Of a stretch of DNA of 5,261 nucleotides, positions 5,069-5,261 are shown piece after piece. The stretch is from an uncultured Caryophanales bacterium (GTDB taxonomy: Bacteria; Bacillota_I; Bacilli_A; RFN20; CAG-826). The stretch lies in assembly GCA_947303105.1 (NCBI GenBank), contig CAMYXQ010000065.1, positions 1 to 5,261 of the forward strand, written 5' to 3'. A program made the position numbers and the translations under genes. The first letter of the stretch is position 1. The number at the start of each line of letters is the position of its first letter. Under the pieces are notes generated by a model. That model searched no databases. It saw only the letters and a program-made list of their open reading frames with translations, and was not told where the DNA came from.

Positions 5069-5261
5069 CTACCTTGCATTAGGGGTCGGGCATCCGGCCT
5101 CGATCCACGGCGTTACTTCTGCCGTCACGAACATAAGTTTTGCGCCCACCTTGACCGCGCCAGGGATGGCCTTGTCGTGGTTCTTCTGGTAGATGGTTTG
5201 CTTTTTGAAGCCGGTTTCCTTCATCAAGTCCTCAACCGTCATGCGGTCGCCGTACCTGGAC
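5069..5261 (-). CDS. Helix-turn-helix DNA-binding protein, AlpA/excisionase-like (partial, 5' end outside window)
   Basis: The last 63 codons and TAG stop of a minus-strand gene that runs in from beyond the right edge. An in-frame Met lies 7 codons in, but the frame stays open upstream, so the true start is undecided. The residues after that Met (TVEDLMKETGFKKQTIYQ) form a helix-turn-helix of the HTH_17/AlpA type, with TIYQ at the start of the recognition helix. IPGAVKVGAKLMF matches the usual beta-wing (IP..KVG...LF). Small proteins of this kind act as excisionases or transcriptional switches in integrated elements and often sit just upstream of replication genes, as here. The short tail WIEAGCPTPNAR ends one base before a possible downstream start codon. 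The DNA target and exact role cannot be read from the sequence. Confidence 0.8.
   Translation of the reverse strand, partial: SRYGDRMTVEDLMKETGFKKQTIYQKNHDKAIPGAVKVGAKLMFVTAEVTPWIEAGCPTPNAR

Noticed and set aside
1..5261. CRISPR array, tRNA or rRNA genes, insertion sequence ends
   Set aside because: No regularly spaced long repeats, no cloverleaf-like sequence or conserved rRNA segments, and no transposase frame were seen on either strand.

Overview
The window looks like part of a mobile genetic element from a Bacteroidota host, most likely a GC-rich Bacteroidales. Three things point there. The start codons follow A/T-rich leaders without a Shine-Dalgarno. There are promoter-like sequences of the Bacteroidota type (TTG, about 20 bp, then TAnnTTTG). 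The replication proteins resemble families I know mainly from Bacteroidota elements. Base composition is GC-rich by eye. The host assignment is an inference.

All convincing protein genes are on the minus strand and read from high to low coordinates. Order of transcription: (1) a partial AlpA/excisionase-like helix-turn-helix protein at the right edge (5069-5261); (2) a short leader that could encode a doubtful 75-residue Cys-rich peptide (4840-5067); (3) a RepA-like P-loop ATPase (3867-4865); (4) a 142-bp gap holding two equally sized inverted-repeat elements; (5) a TOPRIM primase-like protein (2645-3724); (6) a protein with a possible terminase-small-subunit-like N-terminus (2030-2620); (7) a 243-residue unknown (1275-2006); (8) a 69-residue coiled-coil protein (1061-1270); (9) a hairpin and then a 103-residue protein with a weak ADP-ribosyltransferase-like pattern (685-996); (10) a separately promoted 101-residue helical protein (306-611). 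Positions 1-305 carry no convincing gene but hold a promoter-like element and several short repeats.

The core is a replication module of DNA-binding regulator, helicase/loader-type ATPase and primase. Two features suggest how it might work. On the plus strand, between the regulator and the ATPase gene, a promoter is followed about 60 bp later by a near-ideal intrinsic terminator with a UUCG tetraloop. This predicts a roughly 55-nt two-hairpin RNA antisense to the ATPase leader, laid out like an antisense copy-number control RNA. Between the ATPase and primase genes, two 43-bp elements have identical geometry (10-bp arm, 23-bp spacer, 10-bp inverted arm). They are candidates for a replication origin or a single-strand priming site.

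The regulator-ATPase-primase-possible TerS order resembles phage satellites (PICI-like islands), but a prophage early region or an integrative/mobilizable element would also fit. No integrase, relaxase, capsid or portal gene is visible, so the element type remains open.
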